Source of the DNA: Gordoniibacillus kamchatkensis
Lineage (GTDB): Bacteria > Bacillota > Bacilli > Paenibacillales > NBRC-103111
DNA length: 64,000 nt
Assembly: GCF_000829455.1 (NCBI RefSeq)
Contig: NZ_JXAK01000001.1
Span: forward strand, 186,001 to 250,000
Direction of reading: 5' to 3'
Shown here: piece after piece, positions 17,004 to 25,375 of the stretch
Layout: each line of letters begins with the position of its first letter
How positions within the stretch are numbered: position 1 is the stretch's first letter
The notes under the pieces: generated by a model
Database searches by the model: none
Seen by the model: only the letters and a program-made list of their open reading frames with translations
Told to the model about the DNA's origin: nothing
Translations under genes and position numbers: made by a program

Positions 17004-18838
17004 ATGAGGTTCAGCAAAAGTTTGCTTTACAAAGTAACGCTGCTTACCGTGCTATTACCGCTGTTGTTTGCGTCTGCGCTCTCGGCCGCATCCACGTCTT
17101 CCTACACGAACCCGATCAATACGGCCGGTGCGGACCCGTATGTCATGCTGCATTCGGACGGCTACTATTATTTTACCCGCACATTAGGCAGCAGACTGGA
17201 TTTATGGAAATCGAGGTCGCTCATCGGAATAGACCTCGGCGAAAGAAAAACGGTATGGACGGCTCCTCCTAACCTGAAAGATATTTGGGCACCCGAAATC
17301 CATTACATCGACGGAAAATGGTATATGTACTATACCGCAAATACGGGATGCGGCGACAATTGCCGCGGCATTTACGTGCTGGAGAACGCTTCTGCGGATC
17401 CGCTGCAAGGCACATGGGTCGATAAAGGCAGAATCAACACTCAATACTCGGGGCTGGACGGTACAGTTTTCGACCAGAACGGACAGTTGTACTTTTTATA
17501 TGCGGCATACGGTAATTGGTCCGGCGCCCACGGCAGCGCTATCGCCATTGCGCCGATGTCCAACCCCTGGACGTTGAACGGGGACAACGCGATTTTGACG
17601 AAGCCGGAGTTCGACTGGGAACAGAAAGGAATGCCCGTCAACGAAGCGCGGTTATTTTGAAGCGGAACGGGAAAATTTTTCTCATTTATTCCGCCAGCAC
17701 TTGCTGGGAGGACGATTATGCTCTCGGCATACTGACGGCCGGCGATGACAGCAACTTGCTCGATCCCGCATCCTGGACCAAATCGGCGGAGCCGGTCTTC
17801 GCCAAATCGCCGGAAAACGGCGTTTATGCGCCCGGCCACAATTCGTTCGTACAGTCGAAAGACGGCACTCAGGATTTGATCGTGTATCATGGGAACAACG
17901 GTCCCGGTCAAGGCTGCGGTCCCCGCCCGTCCAGAGTGCAGCCGTTTACTTGGAATGCTGACGGTTCTCCGAATTTCGGCATTCCGACGAACGGCCCTCT
18001 CGCCGTGCCGAGCGGCGATTACCGGATCGAAGCCGAGCACGGAATTGCCGTTAAAGCCGAAGTGAAGGAGGAAAAAGAGGCGTCTAACGGCAAGGCTGTA
18101 CGAATCAACAACGAAAACAGCTCCCTGCTGTTCAAAGATGTGAACGTTCCGGAGGAAGGGTCTTATACCCTGACTGTCCGCTATTCGAATACGGCCGGAC
18201 CTGATGCCGCCGAATATGTATCGGTGAATGGAGCCCCTGCGGCAACAATCGCCCTGCCGCAGACGGGCAGCAACAAATTTGCTGCGGCTTCCATGCAAAT
18301 CGAGTTAAAGAAAGGGTATCGAAACACGATTGAATTTACGAAAGGCAAACATGCCGTCGAGATCGACTACATTGAACTTTCCGGCAACAATGCGTTCTCG
18401 CTCAAGTCCGGGGCCGAATACAGCCTGATCAATCCGAACGGCGGCAAAGCGCTCGATGTCACGGGGGCAAGCACAGCTGACGGCACATGGATTCAGATGT
18501 GGGACGATTCGGATGGAGGCGCCTCCCAGCGCTGGAAAATTGCCGATGCCGGAGACGGCACCTACTCGTTAATCAATCCGAACAGCGGAAAGGCGCTCAC
18601 GGTTGCAGATCCGAGCGCACCGTGGGGAAGGGTGGCCATCTCGGACTATCAAGGGCTCGATACGCAAAAGTGGAAAATCGTCGATAAAGGGAACGGCTAT
18701 TGCAAATTGATCAGCGTAAAAACCGGTAAAGCGCTAGATGTAGGCGGAGCAAGCATCGACAGCGGGGCCGGGGTAGGAACGTGGCAAGATTTGCCGGGCG
18801 GAGTCGCCCAGTTTTGGCTGCTTTACAGATTAAACTGA
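17004..18838 (+). CDS. Secreted GH43 glycosidase with CBM6-like and ricin-type modules (frameshifted)
   Basis: Arabinan/xylan-active type enzyme of about 611 aa after correction. Signal peptide ([22 protein letters not shown]), then a five-bladed GH43 domain with the three acidic residues: Asp in GADPYVML, Asp in SGLDGTVF and the acid Glu in GMPVNE. A CBM6-type beta-sandwich follows (YRIEAEHGI to [12 protein letters not shown]), then a CBM13/ricin-B trefoil with three QxW repeats (QRW, QKW, QFW). The frame breaks at 17646: one missing G changes [12 protein letters not shown] into VNEARLF-stop. Start 17004 has TTGGAGGTG upstream. The AraC-cupin gene after it, on the same strand but beyond a terminator, may regulate it. 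Confidence 0.85.
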
Positions 18839-18852
18839 AAGCAATGACGCAG

Positions 18853-18881
18853 CAGACCCCGCACAAAGCGGGGTCTGTTTT
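18853..18881 (+). terminator. Terminator of the GH43 gene
   Basis: CAGACCCCGC (18853-18862) pairs perfectly with GCGGGGTCTG (18868-18877) across a 5-base loop, followed by TTTT. It lies 15 bases after the stop codon. Confidence 0.85.
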
Positions 18882-18968
18882 CGCGACTGCTTCCATTTTC
18901 TTGTAAGCCCTTGCAAACTGCATTACAATATCAGGTAAAATCTAATTGGCAAAGGCAAGGGATTATGG

Positions 18969-19820
18969 ATGGGAAACGGATTTGTGAGAAGCATCGATCA
19001 TTTCGCGCCTCATGTATTTCCGGCCGAGCAGGGAGAAGGGCTGTTTCGCTCTCATTCGCATGAGTCCGACGAGATTACGCTCATTTTGAAGGGCGAAGGT
19101 TACTATACGTCGCAAGGACAAAACGTACCGGTTGCCGCGGGAGATTTGATCTTGATCCCTTCCGCGCTTTTCCACGGATTCGTCTGCTTGAAAGCGTGGA
19201 AGGGAATATCCGTGCACTATTCCGGCACTGAAATTCCGGCCTACTGCCAGTTCCTTTTGGAGCATGCATATCAACAAAATCCCGGACAGATCTTGATAGC
19301 CCGGCTAAGCCGAACGCATTTGGCTAGAGTCGTAACGGCAATACGGCTAATGGAAGAGGAATCGTCGCGGGAACGGGTTCACGATTTATCCTGCGACCTG
19401 ATGCGCAATGCGCTTGAAACCGTTCTGCTCTCGTACCATATGTCTGCCGCGGGTGCGCCGCGCTTGTCCAAAACCAACGCCGCAACGGAGCGCGACGACA
19501 CGGAAACGATACAAGACGCTTTGCAAGAAATTCACCGCACGTACCATACCCCCCTGAAAATTGCCGATTTAGCGGCGCGCCATTTTCTCTCGGAGAGCAT
19601 ATTCCGCAAAAAATTTGCGGCGTATACCGGCGTCTCGCCGAAACAGTACATCATATCGCTTCGGCTGAAAGAGGCCAAGCGCCTGCTGCGGCATACGCAC
19701 AAACCAATCGAATTCATTTCTTCCGAAGTCGGCTTCACTTCCTCCAGCCGCTTTCATGATTTGTTCGTCAAGCATGTGGGGGCAACTCCGCTCGAGTGGA
19801 GAAAACAAGCTAGGCAATAA
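18969..19820 (+). CDS. AraC-family regulator with N-terminal cupin domain
   Basis: 283 aa. The N-terminal ~100 residues are a cupin sugar-sensing fold (FRSHSHESDEITLILKGEGYY, VAAGDLILIPSALFHGF). The C-terminal ~100 residues are the two AraC helix-turn-helices (LKIADLAARHFLSESIFRKKF, HKPIEFISSEVGFTSSSRFHDLF), ending GATPLEWRKQ. Such one-component regulators activate sugar-use genes. It is downstream of, and on the same strand as, the GH43 gene but separated from it by a terminator. It ends 3 bases before the stop codon of the convergent ArsR gene. Confidence 0.85.
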   Translation: MGNGFVRSIDHFAPHVFPAEQGEGLFRSHSHESDEITLILKGEGYYTSQGQNVPVAAGDLILIPSALFHGFVCLKAWKGISVHYSGTEIPAYCQFLLEHAYQQNPGQILIARLSRTHLARVVTAIRLMEEESSRERVHDLSCDLMRNALETVLLSYHMSAAGAPRLSKTNAATERDDTETIQDALQEIHRTYHTPLKIADLAARHFLSESIFRKKFAAYTGVSPKQYIISLRLKEAKRLLRHTHKPIEFISSEVGFTSSSRFHDLFVKHVGATPLEWRKQARQ

Positions 19821-19822
19821 GG

Positions 19823-20224
19823 TTAGGCATGCTTCACATGCTGCAGCATTTGATGAAAAATTTGCTCAACGTGCTCGTCGTCGAGCGAATAAAACACGGT
19901 TTTGCCTTCTTTTCGCCTTTTCACGATGCGAAGGTTGCGCAAATACCGGAGCTGGTGCGAAATCGCCGACTGTCCCATATCGAGCACTTGCGTCAGGTCA
20001 TGGACACATAATTCTTTCTGGGCCAGGGCATAAATGATTTTGACTCGAGTCGGATCGCCGAGCGCCTTAAAAATATCGGCCAGACCGGAAGCGGTGCTGT
20101 CCGGAATCATCTCGCTTTTTAACAATTCGATGCTGTTCGTCAAGGTGCCTTCGCACGGATCTTCGCAACGCTCTTCGAGCATTTCGCTCACAGGATCACC
20201 GCCTTCAATGCGTCTATGCTTCAT
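19823..20224 (-). CDS. ArsR/SmtB-family metal sensor, CzrA-like
   Basis: About 133 aa winged-helix repressor. The HTH region ALGDPTRVKIIYAL ... VLDMGQSAISHQLRYLRNL is clear. The C-terminal helix carries Asp-x-His-x10-His-x2-His (DDEHVEQIFHQMLQHVKH), the alpha-5 Zn/Co site of CzrA and SmtB. The N-terminal extension has two Cys (RCEDPCEG), and ELCVHDL has a Cys at the alpha-3 position, so other metals are possible. ATG 20224 is chosen over the TTG at 20245, with moderate certainty. It is divergent from the CDF exporter, with palindromic sites between them. Confidence 0.88.
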   Translation of the reverse strand: MKHRRIEGGDPVSEMLEERCEDPCEGTLTNSIELLKSEMIPDSTASGLADIFKALGDPTRVKIIYALAQKELCVHDLTQVLDMGQSAISHQLRYLRNLRIVKRRKEGKTVFYSLDDEHVEQIFHQMLQHVKHA

Positions 20225-20245
20225 TGTACCCACTTTTGTCGACAA

Positions 20246-20333
20246 TTCAATATTTGCTCATATATTATACAGACGTCTTGAAAAACGACCCTCGCTGCAT
20301 TACAATGTAACCATCACATGAGCAATTGTTCAT
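20246..20333. promoter_or_regulatory. Divergent czrA-like/CDF control region with SmtB-type operators
   Basis: ATGAGCAATTGTTCAT (20318-20333) is an almost perfect palindrome of the SmtB/CzrA 12-2-12 class and lies 35-50 bases before the CDF start. A second, weaker match, TTCAATATTTGCTCAT (20246-20261), lies just upstream of the regulator. Both fit autoregulation and metal induction of the exporter. Confidence 0.7.
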
Positions 20334-20367
20334 ATATTGATTTGTTTTCAATCGGGAGGTTTTTTCC

Positions 20368-21339
20368 ATGTCCCAGCATCACGACCATCATCATCACGAT
20401 CATGAGCATTGCCGTCACGGACATTCTCATGGCCCTGGAGGCCACGTTCACGTCGCCCAAAGCAAATTGAAGATTGCCGTATTGCTCGGGTTAATCGTGC
20501 TCGCGGCGGAAACGATCGGCGGTTTATGGGCGAACTCGCTGGCGCTTCTTTCCGACGCCGGGCATATGCTTACCGATGTGGCGGCGCTCATTGTCGCATT
20601 AATCGCGATGAAGATTTCCGCCAATCCCCCTTCGCGGGCCATGACTTACGGATACCATCGAGCCACTATTTTAGCTGCGCTCTTCAACGCGATCACATTG
20701 GTCGTCATTGTCATTTATATCGGCTTTGAAGCGTATAAGCGGATGCTGCATCCGGAGCCGGTGCAAGGGGCTGTCTTGTTTGTTACCGCCGCGCTCGGCA
20801 TTGCCGTCAACCTTTACATCGGCCTCGGCATGCGGGACCACGCGGACAATGTGAACGTCAGAAGCGCGATGCTCCACGTGTTCGGCGATGCCGCGGCTTC
20901 TGCCGGCGTCATCGTCGCGGGCGTCATTATGTACTTTACGAAATGGTATATTCTCGATCCTATCTTGAGCGTTCTTATCGCCCTGATCGTTGCCGCCGGC
21001 GCTTGGCGCGTCATGAAGGAAACCTATGTGGTGCTGATGGAAGGGACGCCGATGGGCATCGATTTCGATGAAGTCGTCAAGGCGATTCAAGCCGTCCCCG
21101 GCGTGAAAGAAATTCACGATCTGCACATCTGGTGCTTAACCTCGAATCGGAACGCGATGAGCGGCCATATCGTCGTCGATGGGGACGTTACCGTGCGCGA
21201 AGCGCAGCACATCATTCGCGAAATTGATGCAACGGTAGCGAAAAAATTCAAAATTGGACACTCCACTTTGCAAATCGAAGACGACGCTCACGCTCATGAC
21301 AACGAAATGTTCGGCATCGACCGAAACTGGAATCACTAA
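20368..21339 (+). CDS. Cation diffusion facilitator exporter (CzcD-like)
   Basis: 323-aa zinc/cobalt/cadmium-proton antiporter. A His-rich N-terminus (HHDHHHHDHEHCRHGHSHG) leads into six transmembrane helices. The transport-site residues are in LLSDAGHMLTD (helix 2) and HVFGDAAASAG (helix 5), i.e. HD-HD type. The C-terminal cytoplasmic domain has the metal-binding IHDLHIWCLTSNRNAMSGH stretch. GGGAGG lies 8 bases before the ATG. Divergence from the CzrA-like gene, with a palindromic operator between, indicates induction by excess zinc or cobalt. Confidence 0.93.
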   Translation: MSQHHDHHHHDHEHCRHGHSHGPGGHVHVAQSKLKIAVLLGLIVLAAETIGGLWANSLALLSDAGHMLTDVAALIVALIAMKISANPPSRAMTYGYHRATILAALFNAITLVVIVIYIGFEAYKRMLHPEPVQGAVLFVTAALGIAVNLYIGLGMRDHADNVNVRSAMLHVFGDAAASAGVIVAGVIMYFTKWYILDPILSVLIALIVAAGAWRVMKETYVVLMEGTPMGIDFDEVVKAIQAVPGVKEIHDLHIWCLTSNRNAMSGHIVVDGDVTVREAQHIIREIDATVAKKFKIGHSTLQIEDDAHAHDNEMFGIDRNWNH

Positions 21340-21346
21340 TACTACT

Positions 21347-21434
21347 TAATAATGATTCTTATTTAGCCGAAAAGTATTGCTGTATGCCCCGATATGCCCT
21401 ATAATCGTTTTCAGTGATAATGATTTTCATTGTC
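21347..21434. promoter_or_regulatory. Fur boxes upstream of the FTR1 permease
   Basis: GATAATGATTTTCATTGTC (21416-21434) matches the Fur consensus GATAATGATAATCATTATC at 16 of 19 positions. A weaker match, TAATAATGATTCTTATTTA, lies at 21347-21365. The good site is 34 bases before the permease start, so iron-limited expression is expected. Confidence 0.8.
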
Positions 21435-21467
21435 GACTAAAACAATGAGTCCATGAGGGTGTTCAGC

Positions 21468-22433
21468 ATGAAATCGTTAAGCTTTAAAAATGCCGCGCTT
21501 GGCATTATGGCTCTCGCCATCGTCGGTGTCCTCGTCTGGCAAGGCATTACCGCCGATGGCGCGCCGGACCCGAGTGCAAGCAATATTTCTCCGGGTACCG
21601 CCATTCTAAATACGGCTATTCTCATTTTCCGCGAAGGGCTGGAAGCGATCCTTGTTTTATCGGCGATTACCGCCGGCCTTGTGCGAAGCAAAAAGGATTC
21701 GTGGAAGCCTATATTCGTCGGGTCGGGCATATCGTTTGGATTAACGATCGTCACTTGGTTTGTAGTCGTGGGCATTATTTCGCTTGTAGGGAACACGACG
21801 TCGGAACTGAACATCCAGGCGGCAACGGGCCTGCTGGCGAACATCGTGCTCCTGATTATAATGAACTGGTTTTTTCACAAGCTGTATTGGACCGGGTGGA
21901 TTTCGCTGCACAATAAAAAGCGCCGGCAAATTACCGACGCCCCTGTCGATGTCAACGTAAGCGCCTCGACCTCCTATTGGAGCCTTGTCCTCGTCGGATT
22001 GACGTCCGTTTATCGGGAAGGCTTCGAGGTTGTGCTTTTCCTGCAAAACTTGCGCTTGCAGGCAGGGAACCACGTCATTTTGATGGGCGCGTTAATCGGG
22101 TTGTTCTTTACCGGCATCGTCGCGGTGCTGACCTTCGTCGCTCACCAAAAGCTTCCGTACAAAAAAATGCTGATCCTGACCGGCGCGCTCCTCGTCGTCG
22201 TTCTTCTCGTCATGACCGGCGAAACCGCACAGGAAATGCAGCTGGCCGGATGGATCCCGACTACGGAACTCGGCTTCCATATCCCGGACTGGATGGGCGT
22301 TTGGTTCGCGTTGTTCCCGACTGCCGAAACACTCATCGCTCAAGCCTTCGCTTTTGTTTTCGTCGTCGGCTCCTATGTCTTCTTGCAGTTCGTCCGAGTG
22401 TGGAAACCGAAATTGGCCGAGAAGCTCGGTTAG
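21468..22433 (+). CDS. FTR1-family high-affinity iron permease
   Basis: About 321 aa, seven predicted transmembrane helices. Both REGxE iron-path motifs are present: IFREGLEAIL and VYREGFEVVLF. The ATG at 21468 is chosen over 21453 because GAGGGTG lies 6 bases upstream. In EfeUOB-type systems FTR1 works with a lipoprotein and a haem peroxidase, but neither lies beside this gene, and its own terminator follows at once. It may act alone or with partners elsewhere. The upstream Fur box indicates iron repression. Confidence 0.9.
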   Translation: MKSLSFKNAALGIMALAIVGVLVWQGITADGAPDPSASNISPGTAILNTAILIFREGLEAILVLSAITAGLVRSKKDSWKPIFVGSGISFGLTIVTWFVVVGIISLVGNTTSELNIQAATGLLANIVLLIIMNWFFHKLYWTGWISLHNKKRRQITDAPVDVNVSASTSYWSLVLVGLTSVYREGFEVVLFLQNLRLQAGNHVILMGALIGLFFTGIVAVLTFVAHQKLPYKKMLILTGALLVVVLLVMTGETAQEMQLAGWIPTTELGFHIPDWMGVWFALFPTAETLIAQAFAFVFVVGSYVFLQFVRVWKPKLAEKLG

Positions 22434-22441
22434 TTTCTATG

Positions 22442-22487
22442 AAAATGCCTCTGCAAGTGCTTGAGCAGCACTTGCAGAGGCATTTTT
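22442..22487 (+). terminator. Terminator of the FTR1 gene
   Basis: AAAATGCCTCTGCAAGTGC (22442-22460) pairs perfectly with 22468-22486 across a 7-base loop and ends in TTTTT. Confidence 0.9.
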
Positions 22488-22543
22488 GCGTGCGGCGACG
22501 GATTCGCGCCCTCGTAACCCGCGGCGGCTCTTATAAAGGGCGA

Positions 22544-23410
22544 TCAATCGCGGAACACCTTTAAATCGAGCTGTCGTAGGCGCGCGGGGTCGGAGATCAA
22601 GTCGATTTCAGCGATTTTCCCTTGCCTTATTGTAAATTCGAGCACGTAGAGCAGTTTGCCGCGAGGAGCCGCGATAACTCCCACCGACCCGTTCACGAGG
22701 GCCGGCTGCGCGGCCTGCGCGCGTCCCGACACTTGCTTGGCCAGTGCTGTCGCGCCTCGAGTTACTCTAGCGGCCCCTGTCTGACGGTCGTCCCGAAGCA
22801 CGACGTCCGGATCGAGCGCCGCTACCAGCGTATCGAAATCGCCGGCGTACGCCGCGGCAAGGAAAGCGTCGACAAGCTCGCGCCCGCGGGCAAGATCGGC
22901 TTCGGACGCCGTTTCAGCCCCATGCACCCGGCGGCGTGCCCGGCTCGCAAGCTGTCTCACCGCGGCATCGGATTTTCCCACGATAGGGGCAATCTCGGCG
23001 AAGGGCATGGCGAAAATATCGTGCAGCACGAATGTGATGCGTTCCGCAGGCTTCAAATTGCCGAGCACGACCAGCAGCGCAAGACCGACAGAATCGGCCA
23101 ACAGCGCTTCTTGCTCGGGATCGCTCCGTTCCCCGCCGTTTGCTAACGTCTCGGGCATGTGGACATCTATCGACTCTTCTCGTCTTGATTTTCGCGACCG
23201 CAGCATATCGAGACAAACTCTCGAGACAACTGTCGTCAGCCATCCTCGCAGGTTTTCGACATCGCTCGTATCCGTGCGGCTGAGACGCAGCCAAGACTCC
23301 TGCACCGCGTCCTCCGCCTCGCTGAGCGAGCCCAGCATCCGATAAGCGACCGCCTGCAGATGATTCCGGTGCGCTTCGAACCGCTCCGCCAACCAATCAA
23401 GTTCGCTCAT
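22544..23410 (-). CDS. ECF41-group RNA polymerase sigma factor with SnoaL-like C-terminal domain
   Basis: 288 aa. The sigma-2 region (residues ~10-75, YRMLGSLSEAEDAVQESWL) and sigma-4 region (~110-165, PFAEIAPIVGKSDAAVRQLASRARRRV) are followed by a ~115-residue SnoaL-type domain, the signature of ECF41 sigma factors, which lack an anti-sigma factor and use this domain for self-control. Residues RDDRQTG take the place of the conserved DGGGR motif. It is divergent from a carboxymuconolactone decarboxylase-family gene, the standard ECF41 partner, and both genes have the ECF41 promoter motif. AAGGA precedes the ATG. Confidence 0.92.
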   Translation of the reverse strand: MSELDWLAERFEAHRNHLQAVAYRMLGSLSEAEDAVQESWLRLSRTDTSDVENLRGWLTTVVSRVCLDMLRSRKSRREESIDVHMPETLANGGERSDPEQEALLADSVGLALLVVLGNLKPAERITFVLHDIFAMPFAEIAPIVGKSDAAVRQLASRARRRVHGAETASEADLARGRELVDAFLAAAYAGDFDTLVAALDPDVVLRDDRQTGAARVTRGATALAKQVSGRAQAAQPALVNGSVGVIAAPRGKLLYVLEFTIRQGKIAEIDLISDPARLRQLDLKVFRD

Positions 23411-23454
23411 TCTTCACATTCCTTCTTGATTCTAAAATCACCCTCATATGTACT

Positions 23455-23481
23455 GACGAACGAAACTCGGCCAATGTGACA
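23455..23481 (-). promoter_or_regulatory. ECF41-type promoter of the sigma-factor gene
   Basis: On the minus strand TGTCACA (23481-23475), 16 bases, then CGTC (23458-23455): the published ECF41 promoter pattern with exact spacing. It lies 45 bases upstream of the sigma-factor start codon and suggests positive autoregulation. Confidence 0.75.
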
Positions 23482-23523
23482 AAAAGACAAGCATCCGGTG
23501 CTCCTTCGCTTCTATTGCAGACC

Positions 23524-23551
23524 TGTCACATTCCCGAGGTCCCGATCCGTC
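23524..23551 (+). promoter_or_regulatory. ECF41-type promoter of the decarboxylase-family gene
   Basis: TGTCACA (23524-23530), 17 bases, then CGTC (23548-23551), ending 57 bases before the start codon of the partner gene. Spacing is one base longer than in the divergent copy; taking CCGTC as the -10 element gives 16. Confidence 0.7.
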
Positions 23552-23608
23552 ATCGTAGTGAAGGGCCGGACGATCGGTTCCGATCAAAAAAACGAAGGAG
23601 TGTTTCCC

Positions 23609-24103
23609 ATGCAATCAAGAATGAAAAGTCCCGCTGTGATCGTACCCGAAGCGATGCAAGCGTTGCAAGCGCTCGGCAAAGCTTTGTTCGCTTCGGCAGA
23701 GCAAACCGGCGTTCCGAACCGAACACTCTTCCTCGCCTATGTGCGGGCTAGCCAAATCAACGGAGACAGTGTCTGCGTCGATCTGCATTCGCGCAATGCC
23801 TTGGCGGCGGGCGATACGGCGGAGCGGCTTATGACCGTGGCGGCATGGCGGGAAACGCCGCACTTCTCCGACGCGGAACGCGCCGCCCTGGCGCTCAGCG
23901 AGGCGGTTACCCGGCTCAGCGACCGGACAGATCCGGTGCCTGACGAAATCTATAACGAGGCTGCCACGTATTACGACGAACAGGCGCTGGCCACTCTGAT
24001 CGCCGGGATCGCCACAGCCAACCTGTGGAATCGCCTTAACGTCGCGACCAGGCAAATGGTTAGCGATTCGGCTGCTTCCGCCCCTCGGGAAACGTCCCGG
24101 TAA
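23609..24103 (+). CDS. Carboxymuconolactone decarboxylase-family (AhpD-like) protein
   Basis: 164-aa all-helical protein. The family signature (YVRASQINGDSVCVDLHSR) has only one of the two usual CxxxC active-site cysteines: the first position is Asp-Ser and a single Cys-x-x-x-His remains. Peroxidase chemistry as in AhpD is therefore uncertain. GAAGGAG lies about 8 bases before ATG 23609. It is the target gene of the divergent ECF41 sigma factor, whose group is defined by pairing with such redox-type proteins. The physiological signal is not known. Confidence 0.88.
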   Translation: MQSRMKSPAVIVPEAMQALQALGKALFASAEQTGVPNRTLFLAYVRASQINGDSVCVDLHSRNALAAGDTAERLMTVAAWRETPHFSDAERAALALSEAVTRLSDRTDPVPDEIYNEAATYYDEQALATLIAGIATANLWNRLNVATRQMVSDSAASAPRETSR

Positions 24104-24204
24104 AACGCGACATCGTTCAACATTTTGCACCTCTTTACAGCCGAACAACCTCCGCCGCAAAATAGAGTATGGGATATCAAACCAATTGGAGGGACGTGAA
24201 AGCT

Positions 24205-24762
24205 TTGTCCAAACAAATTTTGATCATCACGGGCGATGCGGCGGAGGCTCTCGAAGTGTATTACCCTTATTTCCGGGTGCTGGAGGAAGGCTACAAAGCC
24301 GTTCTGGCCTCGCCGACGAAAAAAGTGCTGCGCACAGTGGTTCACGATTTCGAGGGATGGGATACATACACGGAAAAGCCCGGATACCAGTTGGAATCTC
24401 ACGTCTCCTTCGCCGATGTCGATCCTGCGGAATACGACGGACTCATTATTCCTGGCGGCAGAGCCCCGGAATATATTCGTTTGGACGAAAACATCCCACG
24501 CATTGTCGGCCACTTTTTCGAAGCTGGCAAACCTGTAGGGGCGATTTGCCATGCGGCGCTAGTGTTAAACGCCCTGAAAAACAATCAGTATTTCGAAGGC
24601 CGCACGCTGAGCGCCTACACCGCTTGCCGGTTCGATGTGGAAACGCTCGGCGCGACCTACGCGGCCGAGACGCTTTGCGTTGACGGCAACATCGTGTCTG
24701 GGCACGCTTGGCCGGATTTACCGGGATTCATGCGGGAGTTTTTGAAACTAGTGCGCGGTTAA
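24205..24762 (+). CDS. DJ-1/PfpI-family protein
   Basis: About 185 aa, a glutamine-amidotransferase-like fold. The nucleophile elbow GAICHAALVL contains the conserved Cys, the acidic residue is in GDAAEALEV, and GGRAPEYIRLDE completes the family pattern. Members include PfpI-like proteases, glyoxalases and deglycases, and the activity cannot be chosen from sequence. The start is uncertain: TTG at 24205 fits GGAGGG 11 bases upstream better than GTG at 24196. It lies about 100 bases after the ECF41 partner gene and may be part of the same stress regulon. Confidence 0.8.
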   Translation: MSKQILIITGDAAEALEVYYPYFRVLEEGYKAVLASPTKKVLRTVVHDFEGWDTYTEKPGYQLESHVSFADVDPAEYDGLIIPGGRAPEYIRLDENIPRIVGHFFEAGKPVGAICHAALVLNALKNNQYFEGRTLSAYTACRFDVETLGATYAAETLCVDGNIVSGHAWPDLPGFMREFLKLVRG

Positions 24763-25375
24763 GGCTGATAAACGGTAGCTTCGTCAAGTTGATGCGAGAT
24801 AGCCGCCCTTCTTGTTCCAATTCAGCGTCGTTTGAGCGTATGACGTTCAGCCGGACGGGTTAGATGAGCAGCAGCGAACGAATTCGCTAATCAACGACTG
24901 TCCTGACGCTGTCCGGAGCAGATTTTGCCGGAATAAACGTTTAGAGCCCGGAAATTCGGTACATAAAGAACAAAATTCTTTATGAGCGTAAGTCAGGACG
25001 TTAAACGACGTTATGCGACCTTTTGTTCCGGATCAGCGTCACCAAAGTCTCTGATTTAAGAACTCGGGCTATATCAGGGCTAGGAGCCGCGAAAAAAGGA
25101 AGCCATGGCTGGCTTACGGCCATGGCTTCCTTATACGTTGTTAGGCCAAAAAAAATGAGAAGTTGACGGATGAAAGCCGAGGTACTGGGCATATCGTATC
25201 GTATAGTGGGTCGGCAAAGCAACGTACAGCATACAATCGCCAATTAAGGAAACTGCCGTAATGAGTGCAATTGCAATTACCGGTCGCAAGCTGTTGCCGG
25301 CTTTTCGTGTTCTGTGACAAGATTTTGCTCCTCCGCTTACGCCTTTCTCGGCAGCTGAATATTTAGTGAAAACGC
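24763..25375. other. Intergenic region, ~600 bp, with terminator and element end
   Basis: No gene is supported. A 14-bp stem, AAGGAAGCCATGGC (25096-25109) against 25119-25132, is followed on the minus strand by TTTTTT, giving a terminator for minus-strand transcripts, probably from the flippase. At 25330-25358 a sequence ending CTTTCTCGGCAGCTG resembles the terminal repeat of the MITE-like element in 9575-9748 and 14172-14243, so a degraded copy may be here. Confidence 0.5.
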
